A stretch of DNA of 64,000 bases from Sediminibacterium roseum (GTDB lineage: Bacteria > Bacteroidota > Bacteroidia > Chitinophagales > Chitinophagaceae): positions 1,242,325 through 1,306,324 of the forward strand of contig NZ_JAACJS010000015.1 in assembly GCF_009939005.1 (NCBI RefSeq), written 5' to 3'. The position numbers were made by a program, and so were the translations under genes. Numbering within the stretch: position 1 is the stretch's first letter; each line of letters starts with the position of its first letter. Shown in pieces: positions 19,410-27,860 of the stretch. The notes below the pieces were generated by a model. It did not search any database. It saw nothing but the letters and a program-made list of their open reading frames with translations, and was not told where the DNA came from.

Positions 19410-20714
19410 CTAGCGTTTGAGATCAGAAACATCCACGCGCGAAGGCGTTTCTTTTCCACTCACGATTCCTTTTGAGCTCAGGGCGATCGCTTTGATGATG
19501 CGCGCCATGTTGTCCATATCAAGCGTGCCTATCTCATCACTCACCTTGTGGTAGTTGGGTTCGCTGTCCATTTTAGAAGTGGAGATGGTGTGCGCAGGAA
19601 CGCCAAGTCTTGCAAGCGTGGCATTGTCTGAGCGGAAGAACAGTTGTTGCGTAGGATAAGGATCGGGATAGAATGTAAACCCTGTTCCATCCAGGTTGCC
19701 CTGCAATAGCTTGCCCATATCGGTTCTTTCATAACCGGTGATGTAGGCAGAGTTGGTGCCCCATTTGCTTTCCGTTCCGATCATTTCGATGTTGAACATG
19801 GCTTTTACGTCTTCCGGCTTGAATTGTTTTGAAAAATAACTTGCGCCGTAGCCTCCCACTTCCTCGCCTGTAAATGCGCAGAAAACAAGAGTGCGTTCGT
19901 TGTTGTTGAGCGCTTTGAAATATTTAGCCAGCATGATCACGGCAGTGGTTCCTGCGGCATCATCATTTGCGCCATTGTAGATAGAATCTTTTACGGGATT
20001 ACCGTCTTTGTCTTTCCCTCCCCTGATGCCCAGGTGATCGTAGTGGCCCGAAAAGATTACGTACTCATTCTTCAGGCTCTTCCCAGGTAAAACGCCCAGC
20101 ACGTTCTGCAAAGAAAGTTCTGCGAAACTGGCTTCAACAGAAAATTTCTGCGGGTCGGTTGCGGTTAACACGATCACCGTTGTTCTGTCTGACTGCATCG
20201 ACGGCCTTCCGCCTGCAGACTGCATGCGTGAGAAGGTGGCGGCGAACGAGGTATCCAGTACAACCAGGTAACTTTTGGTACCGGTTGTATATTTCCGAAG
20301 TTCCATATTGAGGTTTGCACCTTTGGGAATGGTTACTTTTTCAAGTCCCGAGTTCTCATTGATCTTAACAGCAGATTTACCGCTGAGCACCATTACATTT
20401 TTTGCATCAAACGGCGCACCATCGATCGTTACCGAGATGGAAGATGGTTTGCCACTGATCATGTTTGGTATTTTCTGCAGAAAGGTTCCGCTGTTGTTCC
20501 AGGTCTGAAGGCCGGCTTTTTTAAATTCGTCCGCAATAAATGCAGCCGCTTTGTCGATGCCCGGTGAGAACGTGGCACGTCCCTCCATTGCATCAGACGA
20601 TAATGTTCTTTCTATGCGTTCCACTTCTTTTGCATTAAGGATCTTATCGATATCCTGGGCAAAAGAAACCGTTGCTACTGATCCCAATAACAACAACAAA
20701 CTGATCTTTTTCAT
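19410..20714 (-). CDS. M28 family zinc metallopeptidase, exported
   Basis: This is a 434-residue aminopeptidase-type protein, counting from the ATG at 20714 that begins a clean signal peptide (MKKISLLLLLGSVATVSFAQ). An ATG seven codons earlier (20735) would put extra polar residues before the signal and overlaps a -7-like box. Metal-binding motifs of peptidase family M28 are in order: GHYDHLG near residue 225, NGANDDAAG near 250, GEEVGGYG near 283, and a His in VPAHTIS near 375. It should hydrolyse peptides in the periplasm or outside the cell, and the exact substrate is unknown. It stands alone between a terminator and the small-protein pair. Confidence 0.88.
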   Translation of the reverse strand: MKKISLLLLLGSVATVSFAQDIDKILNAKEVERIERTLSSDAMEGRATFSPGIDKAAAFIADEFKKAGLQTWNNSGTFLQKIPNMISGKPSSISVTIDGAPFDAKNVMVLSGKSAVKINENSGLEKVTIPKGANLNMELRKYTTGTKSYLVVLDTSFAATFSRMQSAGGRPSMQSDRTTVIVLTATDPQKFSVEASFAELSLQNVLGVLPGKSLKNEYVIFSGHYDHLGIRGGKDKDGNPVKDSIYNGANDDAAGTTAVIMLAKYFKALNNNERTLVFCAFTGEEVGGYGASYFSKQFKPEDVKAMFNIEMIGTESKWGTNSAYITGYERTDMGKLLQGNLDGTGFTFYPDPYPTQQLFFRSDNATLARLGVPAHTISTSKMDSEPNYHKVSDEIGTLDMDNMARIIKAIALSSKGIVSGKETPSRVDVSDLKR

Positions 20715-20794
20715 TCGGGTGTTTTTTTGTGGCATTAAATGTAGTGGATTATTAGGATTGAGATAGGTTTATTTGTTTAGCGATCCGTAGCTTG

Positions 20795-21070
20795 CTACTG
20801 CAATTTGATCTTGCCTTTATAAAGCTGGTCTACCGGAAACACCAGGTCCCAATCCTCACCCCAGACAAGGTTGCCGTTTTCAACTGCAAATTTTTTAAAC
20901 ATTCCCGGTTTTTTGTACTTTTCTAAGAAGCTATCCTGGAGCTTCTCCAAAAACGGCCCAAAGTCAACGATCTTGTTTTTTCCATCGCTAAACCCAATAG
21001 AAACCCTGAAGCCATCCACGTAGGTTGCCTTCTTCACTTTTATCGGTTTAACATACTCTTCTTTGTTCAT
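20795..21070 (-). CDS. DUF2442-like small protein
   Basis: This 91-residue protein contains the pattern typical of DUF2442: YVDGFRVSIGFSDGKNKIVDFGPFLEKL, then a Phe-rich stretch and GNLVWGEDWDLVFPVDQLYKG at the end. Such proteins often pair with a DUF4160 protein in small two-gene units suspected, but not proven in general, to be toxin-antitoxin or phage-related modules. Its start codon overlaps the stop codon of the upstream gene (ATGA at 21070-21067), so the two are translationally coupled. Confidence 0.65.
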   Translation of the reverse strand: MNKEEYVKPIKVKKATYVDGFRVSIGFSDGKNKIVDFGPFLEKLQDSFLEKYKKPGMFKKFAVENGNLVWGEDWDLVFPVDQLYKGKIKLQ

Positions 21071-21303
21071 TTTATCTCCCTGGAGATTTTTTCCATTTTG
21101 ATAGCTTTACCTGCTCTGAAATCTTCCCATTTTTGTTTGATTTCTCCTTGGTACGTCCAAACAAATTTCCTGATTTTTTCCCGTTCTGCCGGGGTTAATT
21201 TTTTAGTTTTCCTGTTCGCCATCCTGATGTGAAGCCCTATCAGCCTGTTCTTAACAAACTCCATTTCAACTTTTACCTCTTTATCTCCCTTCTTTAATGG
21301 CAA
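21067..21303 (-). CDS. Small basic protein, possibly a DUF4160 relative
   Basis: This Lys/Arg/Glu-rich protein has 78 residues from a TTG at 21303, or 65 from the ATG at 21264 (MEFVKNRL), which I consider more likely. The part KLTPAEREKIRKFVWTYQGEIKQKWEDFRAG looks like the two closing helices of DUF4160 proteins, whose usual neighbour is DUF2442, as found here. The N-terminal strands of a full DUF4160 are missing and an in-frame stop lies at 21319-21321, so it may be a short variant or a remnant. Function is unknown. Confidence 0.5.
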   Translation of the reverse strand: MPLKKGDKEVKVEMEFVKNRLIGLHIRMANRKTKKLTPAEREKIRKFVWTYQGEIKQKWEDFRAGKAIKMEKISREIK

Positions 21304-21465
21304 TGAACAGGCAAATGGTCATTGCTGTAGAAAAAGAAAATGAAACCCAGGTAGTCAAATAGTTTCGGCATAATAACCATGCAAAGATCCACGCAAAAAA
21401 CATACGCTGCATTGACAACATGTCAATGCAGCCATCTCCTATCAACTTCCTGCATCATAAAAAAA

Positions 21466-21487
21466 GCCCCAGCTTTTCAGTTGGGGC
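21466..21487 (-). terminator. Rho-independent terminator after the two-component operon
   Basis: An 8-base-pair stem (GCCCCAAC with GCTGGGGC on the minus strand, one G-U pair) and a 6-base loop are followed by seven T residues on the minus strand. It lies about 55 bases downstream of the response-regulator stop. The rest of the stretch 21304-21542 shows no gene. Confidence 0.8.
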
Positions 21488-21542
21488 CAAACAGTTTTTT
21501 TAATATCACAACACGCAGCAGCTACTTTTACGTTTACGCTAT

Positions 21543-22274
21543 TTACAAACTCATCATTTCCTTAAACTTCACCGTTTGCCTCCTGCTCACTTCAATTTTC
21601 TCTCCGCCTTTCAGGTCAACCAGCAGGCCGCCGTTGAAATAAGGTTCGATCTTTTCGATCCAGCGGAGGTTGATGATGTGTTTGCGGTTGGCGCGGAAGA
21701 ACATCCTGTCGTCGAGCCTTTCTTCGAGCGCATTGAGCGATTTCAGGATGAGTGGCTTGTGCGTTCCGAAAAACACTTTCGCGTAGTTGCCCACGCTTTC
21801 AAACAAACGGATCTCGCCGAGTTTTACGAACCAGCAGCGTTCTCCGTCTTTCACAAATACCTGGTCGTATTCTGTAAGCGGTCCGCGGTTTACACCACCG
21901 ATGCCAACGTTTTCTTTGAAGATTTCTGCCTGCAGTTTTTGTATCGCATCTGCGAGGCGTTTGGGCTCGATGGGTTTGAGCAGGTAATCGAGCGCATTTA
22001 CTTCAAATGCCTTGATCGCATATTCATCGTAAGCCGTGGTGAAAATCACCCTCGGCGCCTTCTCAACTTCGGCAAGCAGGTCGAAGCCTGTTTTGCCCGG
22101 CATCTGGATATCGAGGAAGATCAGATCGGGGTTGAGTGTCTCGATCTTTTCAATGCCATCATCTACGTTCGCCGCTTCTTCTATTACCTCAATGTCAGAA
22201 TGGTCCTGCAACAATTTTTTTAACTCATTGCGTGCCAGCCTTTCGTCGTCAATAATAATTGCTTTAATCGCCAT
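21543..22274 (-). CDS. LytTR-type response regulator
   Basis: This 243-residue protein has an N-terminal receiver domain (IDDERLARNELKKLL, then LNPDLIFLDIQMPGKTGFDLL with the phospho-accepting Asp near residue 55, and the conserved Lys in DYLLKPIEP). A C-terminal LytTR DNA-binding domain (RANRKHIINLRWIEKIEP to the end) follows. It probably becomes phosphorylated by the kinase whose gene lies immediately upstream and binds promoter DNA as a dimer. Target genes cannot be inferred. It begins 25 bases after the kinase stop codon and the operon ends at the terminator at 21466. Confidence 0.92.
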   Translation of the reverse strand: MAIKAIIIDDERLARNELKKLLQDHSDIEVIEEAANVDDGIEKIETLNPDLIFLDIQMPGKTGFDLLAEVEKAPRVIFTTAYDEYAIKAFEVNALDYLLKPIEPKRLADAIQKLQAEIFKENVGIGGVNRGPLTEYDQVFVKDGERCWFVKLGEIRLFESVGNYAKVFFGTHKPLILKSLNALEERLDDRMFFRANRKHIINLRWIEKIEPYFNGGLLVDLKGGEKIEVSRRQTVKFKEMMSL

Positions 22275-22299
22275 AACTCGTATTTATTAAAACAGAATT

Positions 22300-23355
22300 T
22301 TAAACATGGAATTCCTGCACAGGCATTTTCACCTTGGCTTCTACCATATCGTTTTGCGTATTGGTAATGGCAAAGGTAGCTTTTCCTCCAAAAAGAAGTT
22401 TCAGCCTGTTGCGGGTACTGCTGATGCCGAAGCCATCGCTTGTAGCGCTCTCTGCACTCATCTGCCCGGTATTCTGAACGATGAGTTCGTGGTTGTTATC
22501 CCTGTAATCGGAGATCACGCGCACCAGTCCACCTCCCTTCTGCTTGCCAATGCCATGTTTGATCGCATTTTCTACCAATGTCTGCAACATCATTGGCGGT
22601 ACGGGCTGGTCCAGTGTGTCTTCGTCGATATCGTATTCGATCCGTAACCTGTCTTCAAAACGGATGTGCTCCAGTGCGAGGTAATCTTTTACGATATTCA
22701 ACTCCCTTTCAAACGGCACCGTTTCCAGTTTCTCTGCCTGCATACTGCTGCGCAGGATATTGCTCAACGCGGTTATGGCCGTTCTTGCCCGCTCGGGGTT
22801 CTCATCCACCAATGCCCGGATGCTGTTCAATGCGTTGAAAATAAAATGGGGATTGATGTGCGATTTGATGGTTTTGAGCTCCAGTTCTTTTACCAGGCTC
22901 TCCAGCCTTGCCTTCTGGATCTCCGTTTTAGAGCCCAGCTCCACGTAATGCCAGATATAATAGGCCGAGAACCAGACGAGGATCAGCGGCGAATCGAGGA
23001 TCAGGTTGTACAAGAAACGTTTTTCAACAGAGACCTTGATCTTAGGATCGTATTTCTTCGACCATTCAACCACCGCGCTGTTGGCAAGGTTGAACAATAC
23101 AATGATGCTGAGCACCACCACGGTGAGCAACAGCCATTTCTGCTTGATGATCGGCGGGCGGAGGTTGAGCCCAACCAGCAGCTCCCTTAAAATATGGGTG
23201 AAAACAAGGCCGACCAGGATCGTGATCGCGATCCGGGGATAAAGTATGTCGTTGGTCTTATTGTCGAAAATAAATGCGAAGAACACCATGGTCAAGCCAT
23301 AGAACAACCAACCACCTAACTGACAACACCAGTATAATGAAGATTTACTTCTCAT
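22300..23355 (-). CDS. LytS/YehU-type sensor histidine kinase
   Basis: This is a 351-residue membrane kinase from the ATG at 23355 (MRSKSSLYW). A frame extension to 23505 is unlikely because a -7 box lies at 23363-23370 and the extra residues look non-coding. About four hydrophobic segments fill the first 140 residues, with no extracellular sensor domain visible. The His_kinase family motif SHINPHFIFNALNSI carries the phospho-accepting His near 165, followed by an ATP-binding region with the N box VENAIKHGIG and GFGISSTRNRL. It partners the LytTR regulator downstream, and the signal is unknown. Confidence 0.9.
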   Translation of the reverse strand: MRSKSSLYWCCQLGGWLFYGLTMVFFAFIFDNKTNDILYPRIAITILVGLVFTHILRELLVGLNLRPPIIKQKWLLLTVVVLSIIVLFNLANSAVVEWSKKYDPKIKVSVEKRFLYNLILDSPLILVWFSAYYIWHYVELGSKTEIQKARLESLVKELELKTIKSHINPHFIFNALNSIRALVDENPERARTAITALSNILRSSMQAEKLETVPFERELNIVKDYLALEHIRFEDRLRIEYDIDEDTLDQPVPPMMLQTLVENAIKHGIGKQKGGGLVRVISDYRDNNHELIVQNTGQMSAESATSDGFGISSTRNRLKLLFGGKATFAITNTQNDMVEAKVKMPVQEFHV

Positions 23356-23362
23356 GTTAAGA

Positions 23363-23370
23363 CAAATATA
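23363..23370 (-). promoter_or_regulatory. Putative -7 box for the kinase-regulator operon
   Basis: The minus strand reads TATATTTG, an exact match to the Bacteroidota TAnnTTTG -7 box, only 7 bases before the ATG at 23355. A leaderless or very short leader would result. No TTG is found 19 bases upstream. Confidence 0.4.
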
Positions 23371-23618
23371 GAGTGAAACGCCTCCAAAAGCATAGTGAAT
23401 TGGGATTAATGGCAAAAAGGGCGGCTGTCTGGTTTGGCAGAGGCGGCGGAGCGGGAGCTGGGCGGTGAATGCGGTGATGCCGGGCAAAAACACGGGCAAC
23501 CGCATGGCCCGCGGCCTTTTCAGCGTTTCGGGTCAGGGTCATTTTCTCCATTCACGCCAAACTCACCCCTTCAAACTCCAAACTAAACACTATTTTTACA
23601 TATAAATCTCCGTGCTAC

Positions 23619-25544
23619 ATGCAGATAAATCCCGGTCCGCTTTTACAGGCCATCGATTCGCCTGAAGACCTGAAAAAACTCAACCGCAGCCAGTTACACG
23701 AAATATGCGATGAGCTCCGCCAGTATATTGTGGATGTGGTGAGCGTTCACGGCGGGCATTTTGCCGCCAGCCTGGGCGTGGTTGAATTGAGCGTGGCGCT
23801 TCATTACGTGTACAATACGCCGTACGACCAGCTCGTATGGGATGTGGGCCACCAGGCATACGGTCATAAGATCCTTACGGGCCGCAGGGATAATTTCGTC
23901 ACCAACCGCAAATACAAAGGGCTCAGCGGTTTTCCAAAACGCAGTGAAAGTATATATGATACGTTTGGCGTGGGACACTCGTCCACTTCCATTTCTGCGG
24001 CATTGGGTATGGCCATGGCTGCCAAGTACAAAGGAGAGGACAGGAAATCGGTTGCCGTGATCGGCGATGGATCGATGACAGCGGGCATGGCCTTTGAAGC
24101 GATGAACCATGCGGGCGTTGCGGATAGTGATGTGCTCATCATCCTGAACGACAACTGCATGAGCATCGACCCGAATGTGGGTGCGTTGAAAGAATACCTG
24201 ACCGATATCAGCACATCCCCTACCTACAACAAGGTGCGCGACGAGATCTGGAACATACTGGGCAAGCTCCCCGTGGGAAAGAACTTTACACGCGATATGG
24301 CCGGCAAACTGGAGGCGAGTGTGAAAAGCGTTGTTACCAAAAGCAGCAATTTATTTGAGGCGCTCAAGATCAGGTATTTCGGGCCGATAGACGGGCACAA
24401 CATCACGAAGCTGGTTGATACCTTAACCGACCTCAAAAAAATACCAGGTCCCAAGCTGCTGCACATTGTAACGGTAAAGGGAAAAGGTTATTCGCTTGCG
24501 GAAAAGGACCAGACCAAATGGCACGCGCCGGGATTGTTCGACAAGGTAACGGGCGAGATCTACAAGAAAAAAATAGACGCACCGCAACCACCCAAATACC
24601 AGGATGTTTTTGGCCACACCATGATCGAGCTTGCAGAAGCGAACGACCAGGTAATGGGCGTAACACCTGCCATGCCCAGCGGTTCATCCCTCAAATTCAT
24701 GATGGAAAAAATGCCGCACCGCGCATTCGACGTGGGCATCTGCGAGCAGCATGCCGTAACCCTGAGCGCCGGCCTGGCAACACAGGGAATGCGGGTGTTC
24801 TGCAACATCTATTCATCCTTCATGCAACGCGCCTACGACCAGGTGGTGCACGATGTGGCCATTCAGAAACTGCCGGTTGTATTCTGCTTAGACAGGGCCG
24901 GGCTCGTTGGCGAAGACGGCCCGACGCACCACGGCTGTTACGATATTCCTTACATGCGCTGCATCCCGAATCTGGTGGTGAGTGCGCCGATGAACGAGCA
25001 GGAATTGCGCAACCTCATGTACACCGCCCAGCTCGCAAACAACAACCATCCTTTCGTGATCCGCTATCCACGCGGAGAAGGGATGATGCCCGAATGGAGA
25101 ACGCCATTTGAAGAGATCACGATCGGCAAAGGAAGAAAATTGAAAGACGGGAAAGAGATCGCGATCCTCAGTTTTGGACATCCCGGCAATTTTGCGCAGG
25201 CAGCCATCCGCGAATTGAGAACACAGGGAATCGATCCCGCTCATTACGACCTGCGATTTGTAAAACCGATAGACGAGGACCTCCTTCACGAGGCATTCGG
25301 CAAATACAAAAAGATCGTGACCGTTGAAGACGGTACCGTTGTTGGCGGGTTCGGCAGCGCCATCCTCGAATTCATGAGCAAACACAACTACCAGGCAGAA
25401 GTGAGAATACTCGGCATCCCCGACAGGCTCGTGGAACACGGCACACCAAAAGAACTGCACAGGGAATGCGCCTACGATGCACAGGGCATAGCAGATGCAG
25501 TGAGGGAACTGATGAAAGAAAAAGTTTCAGTACTGGCCGGATAG
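23619..25544 (+). CDS. dxs: 1-deoxy-D-xylulose-5-phosphate synthase
   Basis: This 641-residue, thiamine-diphosphate enzyme condenses pyruvate and glyceraldehyde 3-phosphate in the first step of the non-mevalonate isoprenoid pathway. Visible signs are DVGHQAYGHKILTGR with the conserved His near residue 80, the TPP motif GDGSMTAGMAFEAMNHAG near 148, GPIDGHN near 250, and the pyrimidine-domain sequence DRAGLVGEDGPTHHG near 428. Length is normal. It provides isopentenyl precursors that the polyprenyl-using GGGP-type synthase at 9.3 kb would also need. It stands alone, closed by the strong hairpin at 25578. Confidence 0.96.
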   Translation: MQINPGPLLQAIDSPEDLKKLNRSQLHEICDELRQYIVDVVSVHGGHFAASLGVVELSVALHYVYNTPYDQLVWDVGHQAYGHKILTGRRDNFVTNRKYKGLSGFPKRSESIYDTFGVGHSSTSISAALGMAMAAKYKGEDRKSVAVIGDGSMTAGMAFEAMNHAGVADSDVLIILNDNCMSIDPNVGALKEYLTDISTSPTYNKVRDEIWNILGKLPVGKNFTRDMAGKLEASVKSVVTKSSNLFEALKIRYFGPIDGHNITKLVDTLTDLKKIPGPKLLHIVTVKGKGYSLAEKDQTKWHAPGLFDKVTGEIYKKKIDAPQPPKYQDVFGHTMIELAEANDQVMGVTPAMPSGSSLKFMMEKMPHRAFDVGICEQHAVTLSAGLATQGMRVFCNIYSSFMQRAYDQVVHDVAIQKLPVVFCLDRAGLVGEDGPTHHGCYDIPYMRCIPNLVVSAPMNEQELRNLMYTAQLANNNHPFVIRYPRGEGMMPEWRTPFEEITIGKGRKLKDGKEIAILSFGHPGNFAQAAIRELRTQGIDPAHYDLRFVKPIDEDLLHEAFGKYKKIVTVEDGTVVGGFGSAILEFMSKHNYQAEVRILGIPDRLVEHGTPKELHRECAYDAQGIADAVRELMKEKVSVLAG

Positions 25545-25577
25545 TTGCTAAAAGAAAGTAGGATCACCAGAATACAA

Positions 25578-25625
25578 AAATCAGTAAGGCAGGGAACAAT
25601 GTTTTGATCCCTGCCTTACTGATTT
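25578..25625. terminator. Bidirectional terminator between dxs and scpA
   Basis: An 18-base-pair perfect stem (AAATCAGTAAGGCAGGGA and its complement) with a 12-base loop ends in a T-rich stretch. It separates the converging dxs and scpA genes. Confidence 0.85.
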
Positions 25626-25639
25626 GTTTTTTAAAATGC

Positions 25640-26488
25640 TTATTCTTCGGTAGCAGCGTCTTCGGTGCCTTCGCGGTTGTTTTCTTCGCCACCAATCGTT
25701 TCATCGTCTGCAACTGCGCCTTCGGCCTGGAGGTCTTCTTCGCGGTTCTCGTTCCATTCTACGATGAAGTTGTTCATACCCTGGCCAACAAGGAGTTTCA
25801 TAAATTTCTGCTGCGATAGTTCCAGTATAGACAAAAACAGGAATATGGCGTGGATCCTGTCCTGGCACACTTCAAACACTTTCTCAAAAGAAACCGTTTT
25901 TTCGCGTTGCACGGTATGGAGCATGTAGTCGCGGCTGCCTTCCATGGTGTAGTTGTAGCGAACCACGGTGTGCACGGGTTTGTTCTGGCGTTGTTGTACG
26001 CGGAGCATCACTTTTTCAAACGCTTTCATGAGTTTGAAAAGGGTGATGTTCTGTATCTCTGTTCCTTCCGATGCTTCTTCGCCGATCATGGCTATCTCCC
26101 GCTGCAGGTTGCCGCGTTTGATCATGAGCATGCGCTCGGCCTCCATCTCAGCCATTTTAGCGGCCGCCTCCTTGAATCGTTTGTATTCGAGGATCTTGTC
26201 GATGAGCTCCTGGCGCGGGTCGATCTCATTACCCTGTGCATCAATTTCTTTGCGCGGCAACAGGAGACGGGCCTTGATGCGCATCAGCGTAGAAACAAAA
26301 AGAATAAACTCAGAGCTCAGCTCAATATTCAGCTTTTCGCCCTGGTGTATGAATTCAAGGAAATCATTGATGATCTTGGTGATGGGGATATTGTAAATAT
26401 CCAGCTCATCCCGCTCAATAAAAAACAACAGAAGGTCGAACGGCCCTTCAAACTGATCCAATTTGATCTGGTAACTCACATTATTCAC
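25640..26488 (-). CDS. scpA: Segregation and condensation protein A (kleisin subunit)
   Basis: This is the bacterial kleisin that bridges SMC head domains and works with ScpB in chromosome compaction and segregation. The N-terminal region reads YQIKLDQFEGPFDLLLFFIERDELDIYNIPI, a hallmark of ScpA, followed by ALLLPRKEI-like helices and a winged-helix C-terminus (VFEVCQDRIHAIFLFLSILELSQQKFM). I place the start at the GTG at 26488 (282 residues), because the upstream ATG at 26530 sits inside a -7 box. An acidic tail (about 35 residues, rich in Glu/Asp/Ala) extends beyond the usual end. smc and scpB are not in the window. Confidence 0.9.
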   Translation of the reverse strand: MNNVSYQIKLDQFEGPFDLLLFFIERDELDIYNIPITKIINDFLEFIHQGEKLNIELSSEFILFVSTLMRIKARLLLPRKEIDAQGNEIDPRQELIDKILEYKRFKEAAAKMAEMEAERMLMIKRGNLQREIAMIGEEASEGTEIQNITLFKLMKAFEKVMLRVQQRQNKPVHTVVRYNYTMEGSRDYMLHTVQREKTVSFEKVFEVCQDRIHAIFLFLSILELSQQKFMKLLVGQGMNNFIVEWNENREEDLQAEGAVADDETIGGEENNREGTEDAATEE

Positions 26489-26527
26489 TGTCGGTAGCTT
26501 TAGGTGCAAAGAAAACTGAAACGGCGC

Positions 26528-26535
26528 CAAATATA
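26528..26535 (-). promoter_or_regulatory. Putative -7 box for scpA
   Basis: The minus strand reads TATATTTG, matching TAnnTTTG, 39 bases before the GTG at 26488. It overlaps the ATG at 26530, which argues against that codon as the start. Confidence 0.4.
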
Positions 26536-26569
26536 GGTGTGGCGGGGCATTATTTATCCACGTTTGCCC

Positions 26570-26992
26570 TTACCCGTTGTTTTTCTTTAAAGTGTCCCTG
26601 ATCTCCATCAACAACTTATCCGTACCGGAAGGTTCCGCCGGTTTAGGGGCCGGTGCCGGCTCTTCTTTTTTCATGCGGTTGATGGCTTTGATAACGAGGA
26701 ACATGCAGAATGCCACGATCACAAAATCGATGAGGTTGGTGATGAATTCCCCATATTTGATCACCACCGCATTCACCGCCTTACCCGAAGCATCTACCGT
26801 TGCCGCCTTCAATTCATATACCTGGTCGTTGAAATTAACGCCACCGGTGAGCAGCCCCACCAACGGCATAACGAGGCCATCGATGAACGAGGTTACGATC
26901 TTTCCAAAAGCCGCACCCATTACAAAAGCGACGGCAATATCAACCAGGTTTCCCTTAACGGCAAACTCTTTGAATTCTTTGAACATTCCCAT
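26570..26992 (-). CDS. mscL: Large-conductance mechanosensitive channel
   Basis: This 140-residue protein forms a homopentameric membrane pore that opens under tension on osmotic downshock. The N-terminal helix and first membrane segment (FKEFKEFAVKGNLVDIAVAFVMGAAFGKIVTSFIDGLVMP) are typical, followed by a periplasmic loop, a second membrane segment (FVIVAFCMFLVIKAINRM) and a charged C-terminal helix rich in Lys/Glu with a Pro/Ala linker. Length and layout match the family. It follows the ppk2 gene by 18 bases and is probably co-transcribed with it. Confidence 0.95.
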   Translation of the reverse strand: MGMFKEFKEFAVKGNLVDIAVAFVMGAAFGKIVTSFIDGLVMPLVGLLTGGVNFNDQVYELKAATVDASGKAVNAVVIKYGEFITNLIDFVIVAFCMFLVIKAINRMKKEEPAPAPKPAEPSGTDKLLMEIRDTLKKNNG

Positions 26993-27010
26993 AGTAGCAA
27001 GTTTTATTGG

Positions 27011-27790
27011 TTATTGATTATGGATTAATTTTTCCGCGGATCGCCTGTCGGCCTCCTCCAGGTCCGGGTACTTCATCTTCAAAGAAGTAAGCAATTCGTG
27101 CAGCGCCTTTGCCACAAGGTATTCCTTGTACCAGTTCTGGTCTGCCGGAATGATCTGCCACGGGATCCTGTTGCAATATCTGAAACAATCTTCATACATT
27201 TTCACATAGGTTTTCCAGTGTTTGGCGTCTTCAAAATCGCTTTCGTTGTGCTTCCATTGTTTCTGCGGGTTGTGAACACGCTCCTGCAGGCGGATCTGCT
27301 GTTCTTCGGGCGAAATGTGTAAATAGAATTTCAGGATGTGCGTATCGCTGTTCGCCAGCAGTTCTTCAAAAGCATTGATGGATGCCATTCTTTTCTTCGC
27401 TTCCGTATCACCAATCATTTTATGAACACGCGTTACGAGTACATCTTCGTAATGTGAGCGGTTGAATACCTGTATCATTCCCCTGGCAGGACAGTGATTG
27501 TGTATCCTCCACAGAAAATCATGCGCCAGTTCTTCTTCAGAGGGTGCTTTGAAAGATTTTACCATTACGCCCTGCGGGTTGAGTTTGCCAAGCACATTTC
27601 GTGTAACGCCGTCTTTACCGCTTGCATCCATTCCCTGGAAAATGAGCAGCACTGCGTGTTTCGATTCCGCATACAGGAGGTTCTGCAGGTCATCGAGCTC
27701 GCTGAGGATCTTTTCTGTTTTTGTTTTGATCTTTTCTTTCACAGATCCTTTGGGTGCGCGTGTGCTTATTTTATCGAGATGGATCGCCAC
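27011..27790 (-). CDS. ppk2: Polyphosphate kinase 2 family protein
   Basis: This 259-residue P-loop kinase transfers phosphate between polyphosphate and nucleotides. Motifs seen are the Walker A sequence FQGMDASGKDGVTRNVLG near residue 51, KSFKAPSEEELAHDFLWRIH near 78, Walker B-like IQVFNRSHYEDVLVTRVH near 107, and a lid region rich in Lys/Arg (RLQERVHNPQKQWK). The single-domain length suggests a one-domain member; class III, able to phosphorylate both AMP and ADP, is possible but the sequence alone does not settle it. Translation starts at a GTG (27790). The mscL gene follows closely. Confidence 0.9.
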   Translation of the reverse strand: MAIHLDKISTRAPKGSVKEKIKTKTEKILSELDDLQNLLYAESKHAVLLIFQGMDASGKDGVTRNVLGKLNPQGVMVKSFKAPSEEELAHDFLWRIHNHCPARGMIQVFNRSHYEDVLVTRVHKMIGDTEAKKRMASINAFEELLANSDTHILKFYLHISPEEQQIRLQERVHNPQKQWKHNESDFEDAKHWKTYVKMYEDCFRYCNRIPWQIIPADQNWYKEYLVAKALHELLTSLKMKYPDLEEADRRSAEKLIHNQ

Positions 27791-27860
27791 TTATATAAGT
27801 TTTACTAAAATTATCCAATTGCTTTTGTAAAACCGCCAACTTTGAAACAAATTAAACTAC

